A stretch of 64,000 nt of DNA from Vandiemenella viatica (lineage: Eukaryota; Arthropoda; Insecta; Orthoptera; Morabidae), in assembly GCA_031002005.1 (NCBI GenBank), contig CM061918.1, positions 60,269,478-60,333,477 of the forward strand, in the 5' to 3' direction. The notes under the pieces are model-generated. The model made no database searches. It was not told the DNA's origin and saw nothing but the letters and a program-made list of their open reading frames with translations. Both the position numbers and the translations under genes were made by a program. Below, one piece after another: positions 32,430 through 44,968 of the stretch (the first letter of the stretch is position 1; every line of letters begins with the position of its first letter).

Positions 32430-33100
32430 ACTAAAACTGTATAAAACATAAAGTTTCTGGGTACGCTGATACAAGATAATTTAAAATGGGACACACACGT
32501 TGAACATCTTTGTAAAAAAACTAAATACCATCTGCCGAACGAGGAGAATACTAGTTGGTTGCATATGGAATGAAACAATTAGAAATATTCATTCTGCGTA
32601 TGTGTGCTCATTATTAAAGGTGGTATTGTATTCTGAGAAAACTCCTCACCAAATGCTTCAAAATGGAATAAAAATATTAGAGTTATTAAAATATTGCAAA
32701 GCAGAACCTTTTATTCAGTAAGATGCATATTATACCACAGCTCTATGTATATACACTAGAAACCATAATATTCATAAAAAAATATAAGCGATTCTTGATA
32801 TACACTACAAACAAACAATAATTTGCATACACAAAATACTAGACAGACATTAAATTATATATATCACAGACAAATAATACCCTCTGTCAGAAAGGACTAC
32901 TTCGTATGGAATTAGCTTGTTTAATAATCTACCTCAAAGGAACAGGTCTGTAAGAGAAAATATTAAAAATCATTTCAGTACTGAAGGAGTTCTTGTTGAC
33001 ATCTGCTTCTATAGTGTTAATGGGTATTTCCAAAACAAATATAAATCTTAAATCACAGTATTTATCACAGATTTAGATATTGGAAAAATGATATAAATAA
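32430..33100 (+). mobile_element. Degenerate LINE fragment (right arm)
   Basis: Counterpart of 16390-17300 without the SINE. The frame at 32500-32721 reads CKKLNTICRTRRILVGC and SAYVCSLLKVVLYSEKTPH, then breaks. Confidence 0.5.
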
Positions 33101-34671
33101 GGTATTCCTTATACATGTGTAATTATAACATGTTTTTCTCTTTATCAGTCTTGTATAGTTTTACATAAACCTGTAAATGATATGCATTTTTTCACAGTTT
33201 CCATTTTGTAATCTTAAATCTTTCCACAAATTTATTTATGGTCCCATTTTTTATTTATTTATATTATACCAGCATTTTCCCGTTGCTTCTCTCGCGCGAA
33301 TCTTCACGTGCGTAGTAACACTTTTGTCCTATGCCTTTTTTCCAGTCGCGAAGCATAAAGTTTATAAAGTAGCATCTTTGGAACCTTTACAGCAAATTAA
33401 ATTCCACAACTTGGTTACGCTTATCGGACAGTTAATGGTTGATGGAGTGGTTTGATTAATGTTTTCCGTGTATTATAACCTATTATACTTCATAAAACTG
33501 AAGAATCAAATAACAAAATTATGTAGTTAAGAAAATACTAAGAGAATCAAAAGAGTGGATTGTTTATCTCTCTTGTTGGGAATCTCGTAAATGAGTGGTA
33601 ATCTAAGCTGCATTTAGATTTGTGGCGCGCATTTGTTATCATTTCTTGTTACGTTACCACAGATTTGGCCTGATTAAATAGAATAGGAAATATTGATACG
33701 TTACATTTCCACGCACAACAAAATTTTCGTCAAATCATTTCAAAAACGTTTCAGAATTTGGAAAATACTTAATAAAAAATTACCTAAGTAAATGTTATTT
33801 CTTTCAGAGGATCTTTTCCAGACAATGGAATGAAATGCTTGAACCAAACCAAAATCTTTTTTTACTTCCTCAGAGGATCGTAAGCAAGGAATGGTAATAA
33901 ATTCTGCAATAACATTTTGTAGGAACCATCTGCATTAAGAAACCAAATTTGGTTGGCTGAACCGGGAAGCAAATGCCAGGTCTTAACTTAAATCGCCCAG
34001 GCTTCTGGCTCGTTGTGTATCAGAAGCAATAGTAACAAATTGCTAAATCTCAGATTCGAAAGTTACGATATTATTTTTCCAGTTTGCAAACACCTTGAAT
34101 TAAGAAGTAAAGATCAACGGTAAGTTGATACAATGCGGTAAGTTGCTCTTAAACAGGGAACATGGAGGGGGAAAGGAAAACAGGTAAATCTTGGAGTCAT
34201 TTCTGGTCCCTAAGCTTTATCGTCAAGAATAGTTTTCGCATGAGCCTCAGTGTCTGGCTCCGAATATGGTTCAAATATTTGATTGGTTCCTGATAAACAG
34301 AGACTATTGGAGAAGATTTAAACAAGCCTTTTGTTTTTTGCTTATCTGTGAAACAGTTATGGTAAAGAAAAGACTAGGATAAAGACAGTTAGTAGAAAGA
34401 GCCGAGATCAGAAGTGGAAGCTGCAAGCGTTAAATCAGACAGGATTGACAAGCGGATGGTATCCTGTCCACATCCACGACCTGAACAGAGTAGCGGTACC
34501 ATTTTCGACAAGAATTCCAAATGGCCTCAGTATTGAACGAGCTACAATCAAAAGAATATCCCCCAGATGTTGAGTAATAGCAGAGTTCCTGGAAGAAGTC
34601 TGTTTGTCGTGTGCAGCTTTCCCGTTATCGAGAATAGTAATGTTTAAGATCCTTTTTTTAGTTTTTCTTCG
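33101..34671. other. Right-arm counterpart of the gene-free block 14816-16389
   Basis: No TE or gene recognised. Frame 33177-33455 is equal in length to its left twin, as expected at low divergence. Confidence 0.45.
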
Positions 34672-34832
34672 GGCTTTACGGTTCATGGATGTCAATATCG
34701 CTTGGCAAGGAGCCATGACCTCTGTATTATCAATCCCAGGATTTGCTTAGAGTGATTTCAGAAAAACATGTAAAAAAGAAATTTGGCTGCCCGAACGAGA
34801 ATTCGAGCCCGCGTCCACCCTAAAGCCATGAG
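34672..34832 (-). mobile_element. Decayed SINE (right arm)
   Basis: Mirror of 14655-14815; tail GGGCTTTACGGTTCATGG, head region with ATTCGAGCCCGCG. Confidence 0.55.
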
Positions 34833-35294
34833 GCTGGATTTAACATACGGTCGGATTTTAGATGGTAGAAGTGAGGCCACTGTTACCACAATGAGCTATG
34901 TGAGAATTGGGTGCCAGTCTGTCAAGTGTAGCACACTACAGCAAATTCAAAACAGTGTCATATGAACAGAGATTATGCAACAGATGAAAAGAATTTTTGA
35001 GGATGCTAGCAACGTAAATTTGAAACAACTTTCGTTTCTGCCAACACTGTCACGAAGGTTTTCATTAGACGTAGAGAAAATGGTGTTTGTGTCTGCAATA
35101 TCCAACAACAGTTGTATTGGCGTAATTATTAAACAATAATTATTAATTTAACAAGCAACTGTGGAAGAAATGGCCTACAGTAATCCCATAAAATCCATTA
35201 CTGTTCGAGCAGCAATAAAACTAGAAAGCCTTGAAGGGAAGCCCCCATTCGAATCACCCTCAACGGTGTCGTCAACCCTTACTCCATACGCGCT

Positions 35295-35462
35295 GTGGAT
35301 AGTTTTGGGATTTAACGCAGGACTTTGGCGCACAATCTGTTGATTCGGAATTATGCATCACCATCTCTCTTACCCAGCCAGCCAAGTCCTGATAATGAAA
35401 ATTTCGACCACCACCAGGACTCAGACCAGCTATCTCGATGTCAGTGTTGGTTCGGATGGTAA
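35295..35462 (-). repeat. SINE-like repeat, second type (right arm)
   Basis: Mirror of 14033-14190. Confidence 0.5.
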
Positions 35463-35599
35463 AGGCAGGCAAAAAGGCAAATTTTGTAAAATTTGATAGT
35501 GATTCGGTACTGCCGACATAAGTGAAAACTTAAAACTATGAATATCATACGCGTAACACGTCATATTTATTGCTACAAATATACTAAATCCTGTGTGGA

Positions 35600-35780
35600 C
35601 GTAATGAAATGGTGACATTAATATGGAATCCGAATCACGGAAGCGTTCTGGCGTACTTTACATTACACAGCAAACTGTCCCAGAGGTGAATGTCGGGTTA
35701 AGGGTATTTGAAAATCCCCACCGAGCCAGGGATTCGACAGGTGACAGTCAGACACCTTAACCACTCGGCCACGAGACCGC
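35600..35780 (-). mobile_element. Second SINE family (right arm)
   Basis: Mirror of 13691-13872, ending CCACTCGGCCACGAGACCGC. Confidence 0.72.
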
Positions 35781-35904
35781 TACAGATATACTGTTAACAT
35801 TAGCAAATCGGTGACGTGAACTCATAAGATTTCACCCATCAAAAAATCGTCCAACGCTACTAATGAAGTTTTCACCACAAACACTAAAAATCTAACTTAG
35901 TCCG

Positions 35905-36155
35905 CAACCAGAAGGTTGGATGAATCTTCCCGAAGGAAATGTACCAAGCTATTGTGTAAAAGGCAGGAATGCCAATTCCTTTCCTCAGGTGCCTATGGTT
36001 TTACTTTGAACCAGTGTCACGGAACGTCCAGAGTAGCACATATAATCAGATACAACTCCTGGAAATTCCTGATCACCACGGGATTTGATCCCGCTACGAG
36101 AGAGAGAAACTTTCGGAAGTCAGCGCCTTAAGCGATGAGCTACCAGACCACCACT
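35905..36155 (-). repeat. tRNA-headed SINE-like repeat, third type (right arm)
   Basis: Mirror of 13318-13568; B-box complement GGGATTTGATCCC visible. Confidence 0.5.
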
Positions 36156-36237
36156 TTCGAAGCACACGTTTGTTAAGCACAATCATAATCTGATAAAAGC
36201 TGTGGGTTTGTATGAACAATGCGACAAAAATTAAGGT

Positions 36238-36264
36238 GGGGTGGGGGGTGGGGGGGGGGAAGGA
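36238..36264. repeat. G-rich tract
   Basis: Several G runs of 4-9 within 27 bases, potentially able to form a quadruplex. The left arm has a plain C10 run at 13218, so the tract differs in length and composition. Confidence 0.7.
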
Positions 36265-37229
36265 GGAGAGAGAGTTTAGGTTTTTGTAAATCAAACGTAA
36301 AAAGTATTTTTCTTTTTGTTTTAAAGAATAAGTTCCGTCAAAATCGAATAAAAACTGTGTGTTCAAAAAAGCGTCCAACGCGCATATTATACCCACGGCA
36401 CGGTGTAGCATGCCAGTGACGCGAATTTATACATTCACCTCCAGCCTACATCCAGCCTATAGTAGTTTTCGCTTCCAAAATTAAATACCTTTTATGAACA
36501 GCCCCAATGAAATGGGATGGGTAGAGGATGGTAGGAGAAAAATGTATATGGAGAACAGAATTTTATGTGTGACCTCATATGTGGACTTTAAAGGTCTTAT
36601 AAACAGAATCGTTTGAATTATATAACTGCGACAGCATGTTGGAAACTAAGTGAGCCAACTGAGTAACAAGAACAGCTTTTGGGACTCGGCTGCTTAGGAA
36701 CACCGAACAACGAATGTCGTTGTGTCGAGTTGTATAAAGCGACATTTCGCCAGTTGGTTCGGGTTGGTCATGTAACAGCTCGACCTCCTTCCAACCACTG
36801 GTAATTGCGGTAACAGGCCACACTAGAGACGGCTTTCGCAACTGTCAGGTTATTGGGGGTAGCCTGTACACAGGTTGTCAGACGAGATCCGGCAAGGCTC
36901 AGGTCAACAGCCTGCGGTGGCCTCATGGATCAGCTGAGTTCAGCTAGCCAGCTCCACCTGCAAGCTCGTATCTTATCGAGCTCTCTACTGTGCAGTTAAA
37001 ATATCGGGTAGCGCTAACACCTTCCAGAATTCCAGATGACAAAAAGAAATCCTAGAAGTGATTTACTTAGGAGTTTGCTCCAGATCGGTATTGACAGAGT
37101 TACAAGCGGTAGAATATCTTGGGATGTTGCGGGTATTAATGGAATTTCACGAAAATGAAGTCTCCTTGTCATTTATTGCTTTCACTTTACCGAGGATAAT
37201 AATTTTTTATATACTTTTTCTTCTTCGGG

Positions 37230-37350
37230 CTTCACGGGTTGTCAACGTCGAGATAATTAGGGACTAAAGAGAGGGATCAGGGAAAAGGAAGGGATTTTAG
37301 CATGGCATTTCTTTGATGGCACCATCCCAGCATTCTCCTGAAGTATAATA
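37230..37350 (-). mobile_element. 3' fragment of the common SINE (right arm)
   Basis: Mirror of 12150-12262; GGGCTTCACGGGTTGTCAAC then AGCATGGCATTTC and CATTCTCCTGAAG. Confidence 0.6.
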
Positions 37351-37474
37351 ATAATGCATACGGAATTATTAGCTGCGAGATCCCGAAGGGTAGCTCGGCC
37401 AGAGTTTCCAGATTGATAGAGTTTCGACTTTCGCGCTAACTTGGCTATCTTAACAACCCGGTAATCCTATCGGG

Positions 37475-38304
37475 TAAAATGGACCAAGAGTTTGACGTTG
37501 AATCCTAACCACGGAAGCGTTCTGGCGAACTTCACATTACACAACAAGCTGTACTGGATGTGAAGGTGGAATTCATCATCATCATCAAGGGTTCTCTGCT
37601 ATACAGCCCTCCACACCTCCATCTGTTCCGCCATTGTTTTAATTTCTATATATCTCCCATTTATCATTATAACATCCATCATTTTCATCCTTCGCCGACC
37701 TCTTCTCTTCTCTCCGTTAACAGTCCCCTCCAGAGCAGTCTTAAGCAAACATTCGTTCCTCAGCACATGCCCAATCCAGTTCTTTTTTCTGTATCTTACT
37801 GTTTTTATGAATGACCTTTTCTCTCATATTCGTTTCAGCACTTCCTCATTCCTTACTTTGTCCTCCCAACTTATTTTCTCCATCCTCCCCCATACCCACA
37901 TTTCAAAAGCTTCCAACCTCTTTAGATCTTCTTTGCGTAGCGTCCATGTTTCTGTTCCATACAGTCCTACGCTCCATACTAAACATTTAGCTAATTTTTT
38001 CCTCAAGGTTTTGTCCAGCCTTCCGCATAGTAAATTTTTCTTTCTATTGAAAGCTTCCTCTGCCATTGCTATTCTAGTTTTTACCTCCTTCTTGCAGCTC
38101 ATATCACCACTCACAATACTCCCGAGATATTTAAAGGACTCCACTCGTTCAATTATTTCTCCGTGCAGCGTTATCATCATTTCTTTTCTACTCTTTCCCA
38201 CCATCATACATTTAGGTGGGGTTAAGGATTATGAAAATGCCCGCCAACACAGGGATTCGAACCGGGGCCTTCCAATCTTAACTACTGAGCCACCAGACCA
38301 TTCT
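37475..38304 (-). mobile_element. Second SINE family split by a LINE (right arm)
   Basis: Mirror of 11838-12005, with the LINE 37574-38213 inserted in it. Head side ends at GCCACCAGACC; tail side has CTTCACATTACACAACA. Confidence 0.75.
37574..38213 (-). mobile_element. RTE-like LINE 3' end, right arm only
   Basis: The minus-strand frame 38207-37824 encodes the C-terminal domain typical of RTE-like endonuclease-reverse transcriptases: FKYLGSIVSGDMSCKKEV, RIAMAEEAFNRKKNLL, YGTETWTLRKEDLKRLEAFE, then a frameshift and KNWIGHVLRNECLL and RRGRRRMKMMD. Ends in a (GAT)n tail at the plus-strand start (37574-37589). The left arm has no such insertion at 11925. Confidence 0.85.
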
Positions 38305-38846
38305 TGTTCTGTATTGATTTATACGTATTTTATCGAGCTGTGATTTTAACGGAAGATTAGATATAGTGGGTAGCAAAATATTTCTGCAAGTACCCTTGAA
38401 TAGAAATATTTTATCACATTTTAAAAATAACTCGATGATTTGTTTGCGAATAAAATGAAGATCGACTGTCGAAAAATCGCAGAATTAAAGCTAAATATTT
38501 CGTCAGCATGTTGGAACATGGTTGTGTGCTTAGCAGCTGCCGCAACTATGTATTTCCAGCATTTAAATGATCCGGTGTTGCGCGGTGGATGCGACCGTTC
38601 TTGGGGGCACTGTGCAATGCATGAGTCAGTGGTGTTTATACAATTTATCAGCTCCTGCCTGTGAAACGAGAAGGTGGGACAAGGAAGCAGCGTGATTGAC
38701 GCTGCTGTGCTCTGAGAAAATGCGTCTACTATAAATTATTTTAAAAAAATATTATTTAGATTGCTCTTATAAACTCTTTATTTCAACCCCAAGTGGACTT
38801 ATGCCCCTTCCGCAAGCTTCACCCTTCCAGAAGGACTCCTCTGCTA

Positions 38847-39077
38847 TTTTTTTTTATACTTATGGCTTTACGCCTCGTCGACGTCGAGGACATTAGAGGC
38901 GGGATGGGACTGGGGATAAGGGACGGGAAGGAATTCGGCCATGGCCTGTTTGAAGGAAGCATCCCGGTATTCGCCTGGTGTGATTTGGGGAAACAATGGA
39001 AAACCCAAATCTGGATGCCCGGACGGGGATTCGAATCTGCGAGGCCAGGGCGTTAAGCGCTCAACCATCACACTTGG
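38847..39077 (-). mobile_element. SINE of the common family, right arm only
   Basis: Tail T run then GGCTTTACGCCTCGTCGACG; head end ACCATCACACTTGG. The left arm at about 10925 reads straight through. AGCAGAGG and AGTAGAGGC on the two sides look like an imperfect target duplication. Confidence 0.82.
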
Positions 39078-39763
39078 TGCCTCTACTGTTGCTGCCATTG
39101 AGGTTTTCACCGTTACCCTTGCGTTGTGACTGAAAAAAGAAGAGATGGCTTGATCTGGTACAACTGGATCTTCGGGAGTCCAAGAAGGGGCGAGCTCTCT
39201 TACACCGTACCTGGGAAACTGGAGACGGATGAAGATGATGGTAGTAATAGAATGAACTTATAAATCTCACCGCCGAATCTCGTACAGGCATTGAATGCAA
39301 ATACGTCTTTTCTCCAATCGCGTAATGTTTAATGATGCTTATAGATTGCGAGCGAAACTATTCCGTATCTTACTTCTGAACCACTTGTTTAAGTAGCTGG
39401 GTTTGGAGCGCCGCAAGCAAACCGCTCGAGGCGAGCTCCAGAAACTTGGTTGTCGCCGAACACAAGGGGTACTCAGTTAACATTGGGACGGGGTCGTGTT
39501 GTCCACCAACAACGTCATTGTTTTCTCTTCTTGCACAAACTAACCATCATTAAAGCCGCACTACTCAACACCAACATCGCGTTATTTTCCTAGTGCGAAG
39601 ACAAGACGACAAGAGGGGAAATGACGCAATACTGCCAGTGTTTCGGGGTTGGTTCCGCTTCGTTATTGGTCGTTCCAGGTTCGTTGTGGGAAATAATTCG
39701 ATGAACAATTGATGAGCAATCAGTCTCGCTCGCAAAAGTATCCGTAGCTTTAGGCTTTTTTGG

Positions 39764-39978
39764 GTTTACGCCTCGTCGACGTATAGGTTATTAAAGGCCA
39801 GAAAGCACCAGGAACATGCCATGGGAAGGAATACGGCCATGATACTTTGATGGAACCATCCTGGCATTTGCCTAGAGTGAAATCATGGAAAACCCAACTC
39901 TGGATGGTCGGATGCGGATTCCAACGTATGTTCTCCCGAATGCGAGGCCAGACCGTTACTGCTCATTCACCACATTAG
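39764..39978 (-). mobile_element. SINE of the common family (right arm)
   Basis: Mirror of 10047-10233, ending with TTCACCACATTAGC; somewhat less deleted. Confidence 0.7.
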
Positions 39979-40159
39979 CATCTATTTTTTTCCATTGAAG
40001 TCCGTTAAAAGCGAAAAGCTGAAGTGTGGGCGGGCAAACAGGAACCGATTTTCCATTATGTATAAGTCAGAACCAAACGTGTTTCTTCGCATGACAAGGA
40101 AGGGGTTATAAACTTCGTTAGTTCACGTTTGAAGTGCTGTTTTAATCAAGTTCTAAATT

Positions 40160-40765
40160 TGGATCCTTGACCCAGCCGCGAAGATATTCCATTCGTCCAA
40201 TAAAATATCATTTTTATATTTTGGCATAGCGGACGATTCAATTCAGCCAATAGGAAGAGCTCAAAGACGACGGGTGATTCAAATAGAACAATAAGAAGTC
40301 AAGGAGGTCAGCAGCCGGTGGAGGAATGTCTGCGGTGAAGGTGCGAGCCGCACTATCTTTGAACACTTCCTATTAGTCTATTTTACCACTCAAACAACAT
40401 AGCAGAGTGACGTCATTTTGACGAGTGGAATATTTTGACGGCTAAGTCAAAGAGCTTGAGAACCAGTTCTCCTACTCCTACTAAAATTGTGTGACGTAAC
40501 AACAAAGGGGAATCCACAAAGTGAGACCGGTGGAGGATTGTGGCCGAGTTGATGAGAGGCCTCTAATGTCCTTAAGCACACATTGGTCCGTCTGAATCTC
40601 TCGCAGTGTTTGAACGCTTCCTATTGGCTGATTTTGGCCATTCAAAGTACATAAAACTGTGGCGTCACTTTGACGAGTGGAATATTTTGACGGCTCGGTC
40701 AAAGAGCTTGAAAGCCAGTTCCCCTGCTCCTACTCAAAATGTGTGACGTTACAAGGGGAGGGAAG
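40160..40765. repeat. Intronic tandem array with CRE/CCAAT motifs (right arm)
   Basis: About 2.5 units of the 250-bp repeat found at 8600-9660, including CCAATAGGAAG and ACGTCA-type half sites, fewer than the left arm. Confidence 0.8.
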
Positions 40766-40820
40766 GGAGAGCGCGTAAAAATAAACGTGAAATTTGTGTG
40801 CCGTAATTTGTAGTACTGAC

Positions 40821-41061
40821 CGTGCATAGGACCGATGATGACGCAGCAGCAGAGCATGAGCATGGCGACCCTGCGGCGACGGTCCTTGTTGCCGTGTCTG
40901 AAGGCGACGCGGAAGGTCTGCGCGACGTGCCGCACGTCCAGCAGGTCCCGCAGCCCCGCCAGGCAGCTCTTCGGCGAGGGCACTGGCGGCTTCTTGGTCA
41001 CCGCCACGGCGCCCGCGGGAGGCTTCTCGACAGCAGGAGCTGCCACGTCCCTCTCCCGGGG
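40821..41061 (-). CDS. SLC46-like transporter, internal exon B (right copy, intact)
   Basis: Exon of 241 bp on the reverse strand, from an acceptor ending CCTACAG to a GTCAGT donor. It is in phase with exon A: 80 full codons plus one base, so the downstream intron is phase 1. The peptide opens PRERDVAAPAVEKPP, a variable Pro/Ala/Lys-rich linker, then a conserved block LLDVRHVAQTFRVAF, a cluster of four arginines preceding a hydrophobic segment (VAMLMLCCCVIIG), and PMHG at the end. This matches the central intracellular loop and the start of the seventh helix in SLC46-type carriers. High GC and an open frame contrast with the AT-rich surroundings. The C-terminal half of the protein was not found between here and the gap. 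Confidence 0.77.
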
Positions 41062-41514
41062 CTGTAGGACAAGCGAAAGCGCCCAGCTGTTACACTGTAA
41101 ACTACTGTGACCTGCAACAAGACATCTCTAAACCTGGGATGCCTCACCAGATACGGTCTAAAGATGAAGTTTGGTGGTGAGCAATAACATCTTCGTAGTG
41201 GTTGTGTCTCAGGTTGCTCTTCCGCTAGATATGTCATTTTCTTCTTATTTGGGTGCAAAACACGTGTCCGGGTGTAGGCGGTTACCATGGAATATGTTTA
41301 ACCCTCCACGTCAATTTCTCGGGAAAGTGAACTCCCGTTGCTTTCCCCATTGTGGCAGGTTTATGAATGTTGAACACTGATCTACGTCAGCAGAGTAGAA
41401 ATGAATTTGGTGGATGAAACAGGTGAGAAGTTGCGTATCAGCGCGATTATTGTCCAGATTATTAAATATAGAACAATTCAGTCTGTCCTGTTTGATCAGG
41501 TGGCTGGTGTACAG

Positions 41515-41665
41515 CGCCGACGCGGGGTTAGATAGATAGAGCACTGATGGTGGAAGAAATTTTTATCATCAGAACTTGCCCGGCAGTTTAGGAGAGGTGG
41601 TGATACACAATTGATAATCAGCAGACTGTGCGCCAAAATCCTGGGTTAACTCTCAAAGGGGTGTC
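41515..41665 (+). repeat. SINE-like repeat, second type (right arm)
   Basis: Mirror of 7745-7905. The following 41666-42620 aligns with 6750-7740 and holds nothing recognisable. Confidence 0.45.
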
Positions 41666-42624
41666 CATTAATTCCGTGAGCTCAAATAGAGGGGAGGGTG
41701 TCCTGCAAAATCTCACCAAATCCAACTAAAAGGTGATGGGGGAAGGAGGGTTGACGGAAGACTCACGACAATTTTCTATTTTAGATTGGCAGTCTTCAAA
41801 CAACAGTAAAGTTAAAAAAGAAGGTCTCCAAAATCACGAGGTCGAACTCACGTTAGTGAATACGGATTCGCACTATATCTCACCAAATCTCACGAGATTT
41901 ACGCAAAACCTCTCCGCAGTGGGTATTAAGCGGGAGCATACGGCATTGTTGATGGTGATTCGTCCGTCCGATAGCGGTGTTAATACCGGTGGTGGTGTCT
42001 TTCGAAAGAGTTGGCCTCTCCATTCTTTTATCTCGTACCTACAAAACAAACAGCAAACACTCTCACACTGGGGAAGGCAAAGGTAAAGCACCCCAATTCA
42101 TCTCCCTGAGATTGAGGGATAACGTCTCCCCATGACACTCATAGAAGAAGAAGTCACCGCTATCGCATAGCGAGGCTTTGCGTCTATAGCTGTTTGGGAA
42201 AACTCCATAGAAGGTGCTGTGTCAAGCTTGCGTAATGAGGTTGAGAGAAAAAAGAACGTTCTGTGATTACCTCGACAAAGCGACGTGATGTGTTGCTCTT
42301 CTCCGCCAGCTGTTGCGCATCCATTTTGCTCAACACTGCTTGCTATGAATGTCGGTGGTCAGACAACCAACTTGGAACTAACATCACCCACTGTTCTCTT
42401 AGACAGTGCTAGAACAATCTCATGCAGATAATCTGTCACATATTCCACATGTCAATTTGGCTGCAATCATATTGAGCTTTCGGGGTAGAACTGATGTCAT
42501 TATAATGCCATTACTCTTACTATTAATATTACTATTACTCTGCGATTCACTAAAAGTGTGTGGCAGAGGGTGCATTGCACCTATACGAAAGGGTAATAGT
42601 TTGGAAGAGATATACGGGATATGG

Positions 42625-42720
42625 TAGGAGGCGCCCATGGGCTATTGTGAGGAACCACCTCAGCATTCGTGTGGAATGATCTGGGAAAACCATGGAAAAC
42701 CCAGATCATGATGGCCGGAG
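42625..42720 (-). mobile_element. SINE fragment (right arm)
   Basis: Mirror of 6655-6748; AAAACCATGGAAAACCCAG visible. Confidence 0.6.
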
Positions 42721-42735
42721 AGCTTTATCGAAAGC

Positions 42736-43795
42736 TACTCCTGTTGGAAATTAAGTTTACTCGCCTGTTAAATCCTTTCTATTCCATTCCCTAATCGCTC
42801 GCGGAAAAAATGAATACAGAAAAGAATCGGTTCGGGCTCTGATTTCTCTTATCTTATTTTCACGGTCATTCCGAGATACGAATCTTGCTGGTAGCAATAT
42901 TTCTTTGCTGTCATTCTCAAATATTTCAGTCGTGAATTTTTCAATTAGCTTCCGCCGAGATCAACGCCTTCGGTGTTCCAGGTCTTCCCAACCTAACTCC
43001 TTCAGCATCGCACTTACGCTTTCCCTCCAACTATATATACCTGTCACGAATCGGGCGGCCCTTCTCTGGACCCTCTCTAATGCCTCCATTAACCCCTTTT
43101 GATGGGGACCCCATACAGAACAACAATATTCAAAGTGAGGACGCACTAGTCACTTATATGCAATCGATTTAACTTCAGGAGTGCATTGTTTTAAATTACG
43201 ACCTAGAAATCGGAGCATACAATTTGCTTTCCCAATTACATTCTCGATATGTTCATTCGACGACAAATTATTACGAATTGTTACCCCTAGGTATTCAGCG
43301 GAATCCACAGTTCTAAGGACAGTGCCATTAATTGTATATTCAGAGCTAAATGGTGTCACCTTTTTACTTATAGGCATGACTTGGCACTTTTTAGCGTTTA
43401 ACTCCAACTGCCAGTCTTTACACGACGCAATTACTTTCATAATATCGTCTTGTAACAAAGCGCAGTCTTCCTGGGTTTTGATTTCATGATAAATAATAGC
43501 ATCATCGGCAAATAATCTTTTCATCCCCCTTATAATGTCACATAAATCATTAATGTATATGAGAAACAACAGAGGCCCTATCACGCTTCCCTGAGGAACC
43601 CCGGACCTCACCTCGGTAAATGATGAACTCTCACCGTCGAGAACTACACACTGTGTTCTGCCCTTCAGAAAGTCTGCAACCCAGTCGCATATTTGTCTAG
43701 ATATGCCGTAGCCACGAAGTTTCCTAAGTAACCTAGTGTGAGGCACAGTGTCGAAAGCTTTTTTAAAATCTAATAGAACTCTTGTAGTAAGAACG
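42736..43795 (-). mobile_element. Non-LTR retrotransposon with RT domain, right arm only
   Basis: Frame 43746-43150 encodes an RT palm: GVPQGSVIGPLLFLIYINDL, catalytic box LFADDAIIY (FADD intact) and ELNAKKCQVM. It meets a TGA at about 43150 and continues in the same frame with LVRPHFEYCCSVWGPHQKG, RVQRRAARFVTGIYSWRESV and the end SFFPRAIREWNRK. 5'-truncated, one stop, otherwise well kept, so fairly young. CR1/jockey-like by motif order. Confidence 0.85.
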
Positions 43796-44433
43796 AAGAC
43801 TTTTCAGCGTACGACTGCAATGAAGTCTTTACGGGTGTACCGTCAGATTGTGGGACAGGAAAGCAAATAGCCAAAGGAAGCCATCAGATGCGGTATTGGT
43901 AAAGCTAGGGCTAGTTTCAATAAAATGAACAATTTTTATAAAACATGTAATCTATCAATGACCACAGTAATGAGACTTCTGCGCTGCTGTGTGTTGTCTT
44001 TCCTCCTGTATGGCGTTGAAACGTGGTCTTCAACAGAAACAGCATAATGCTAGACTTTTGAAATGTGTTTCTACCATAGAACGTTGCGAATACCATGGAC
44101 AGAACATGCAACAAATGATAAAGTGTTCAGAAAAATGAAAAAAGATATGGAAATACCGACCGCTGTGAAAACACGAAAGCTACGGTACCTTGGTAACATC
44201 CTGAAGAACAATAGTCGTTATCAACTCCTACAGTATGTCCTCCAGGGGAAAATACCAGGAAAGAGATTCGCTGGTAGGAGAACAACTTCCTCTATAAAAA
44301 ATCTGAAAACCTGGACTTAGAAGACAAGTACTGAGTTATTCCGAGCGTCAATGAACAGAGACCAGATACGGAAGATGATTACTGACATCCGGAACGGAAT
44401 GGGATCAAAAGAAGGAGGAAACATGGAACAATG
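43796..44433 (+). mobile_element. RTE-like LINE C-terminal fragment
   Basis: Plus strand: RLLRCCVLSFLLYGVETWSS, RTLRIPWTEHATNDKVFRKM, KLRYLGNILKNNSRYQLLQY, LQGKIPGKRFAGRRTTSS, then ELFRASMNRDQIRKM. The final part (from about 44280) is also in the left arm (6478-6640); the rest is missing there. Broken by a stop near 44045. Confidence 0.75.
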
Positions 44434-44435
44434 TA

Positions 44436-44920
44436 CAGGGTGTCCAGAAAAGGACTCCCTGATTTCAAAATTAAATATCTCGAAAACAAAGATCGATAGA
44501 GGAATGCAGTAAACGGTATGTTTATTGTGACAGCTGTAAGAAGTGTATACAGCAGTGTGAAATAATAGTTACAAAAGCTGCTAACAGATGGCGCTGTAAT
44601 CGCCATACGTAATGCCTAAATAGTGATCCGAAGCTCAGGGCGATCAGTTCCACCATTGAAATGTGCCAATGGTGAACATTTTGAAAACATTGTGATGTGA
44701 TTGTTTGCAAAGATTGTTTTCATACGATTATTTCACTTATGTATGCTGATATGAGCGTACAGCGCCATCTGTTAGCAGCTTTTGTAACTATTATTTCACA
44801 CTGCTGTATACACTTCTTACAGCTGTCACAATAAACATACCGTTTACTGCATTCCTCTATCAATCTTTGTTTTGGAGATATTTAATTTTGAAATCAGGGA
44901 GTCCTTTTCTGGACACCCTG
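44436..44920. mobile_element. TA-flanked MITE (right arm)
   Basis: Mirror of 5986-6475, with the same ends and TA flanks (44434-44435, 44921-44922) and AGATGGCGCT at 44586-44595 and, reversed, at 44761-44770. Confidence 0.9.
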
Positions 44921-44968
44921 TATATATACTGAAGTTTGTGGTTGGTGGTGTGACTGAGAGTGGCTTAC

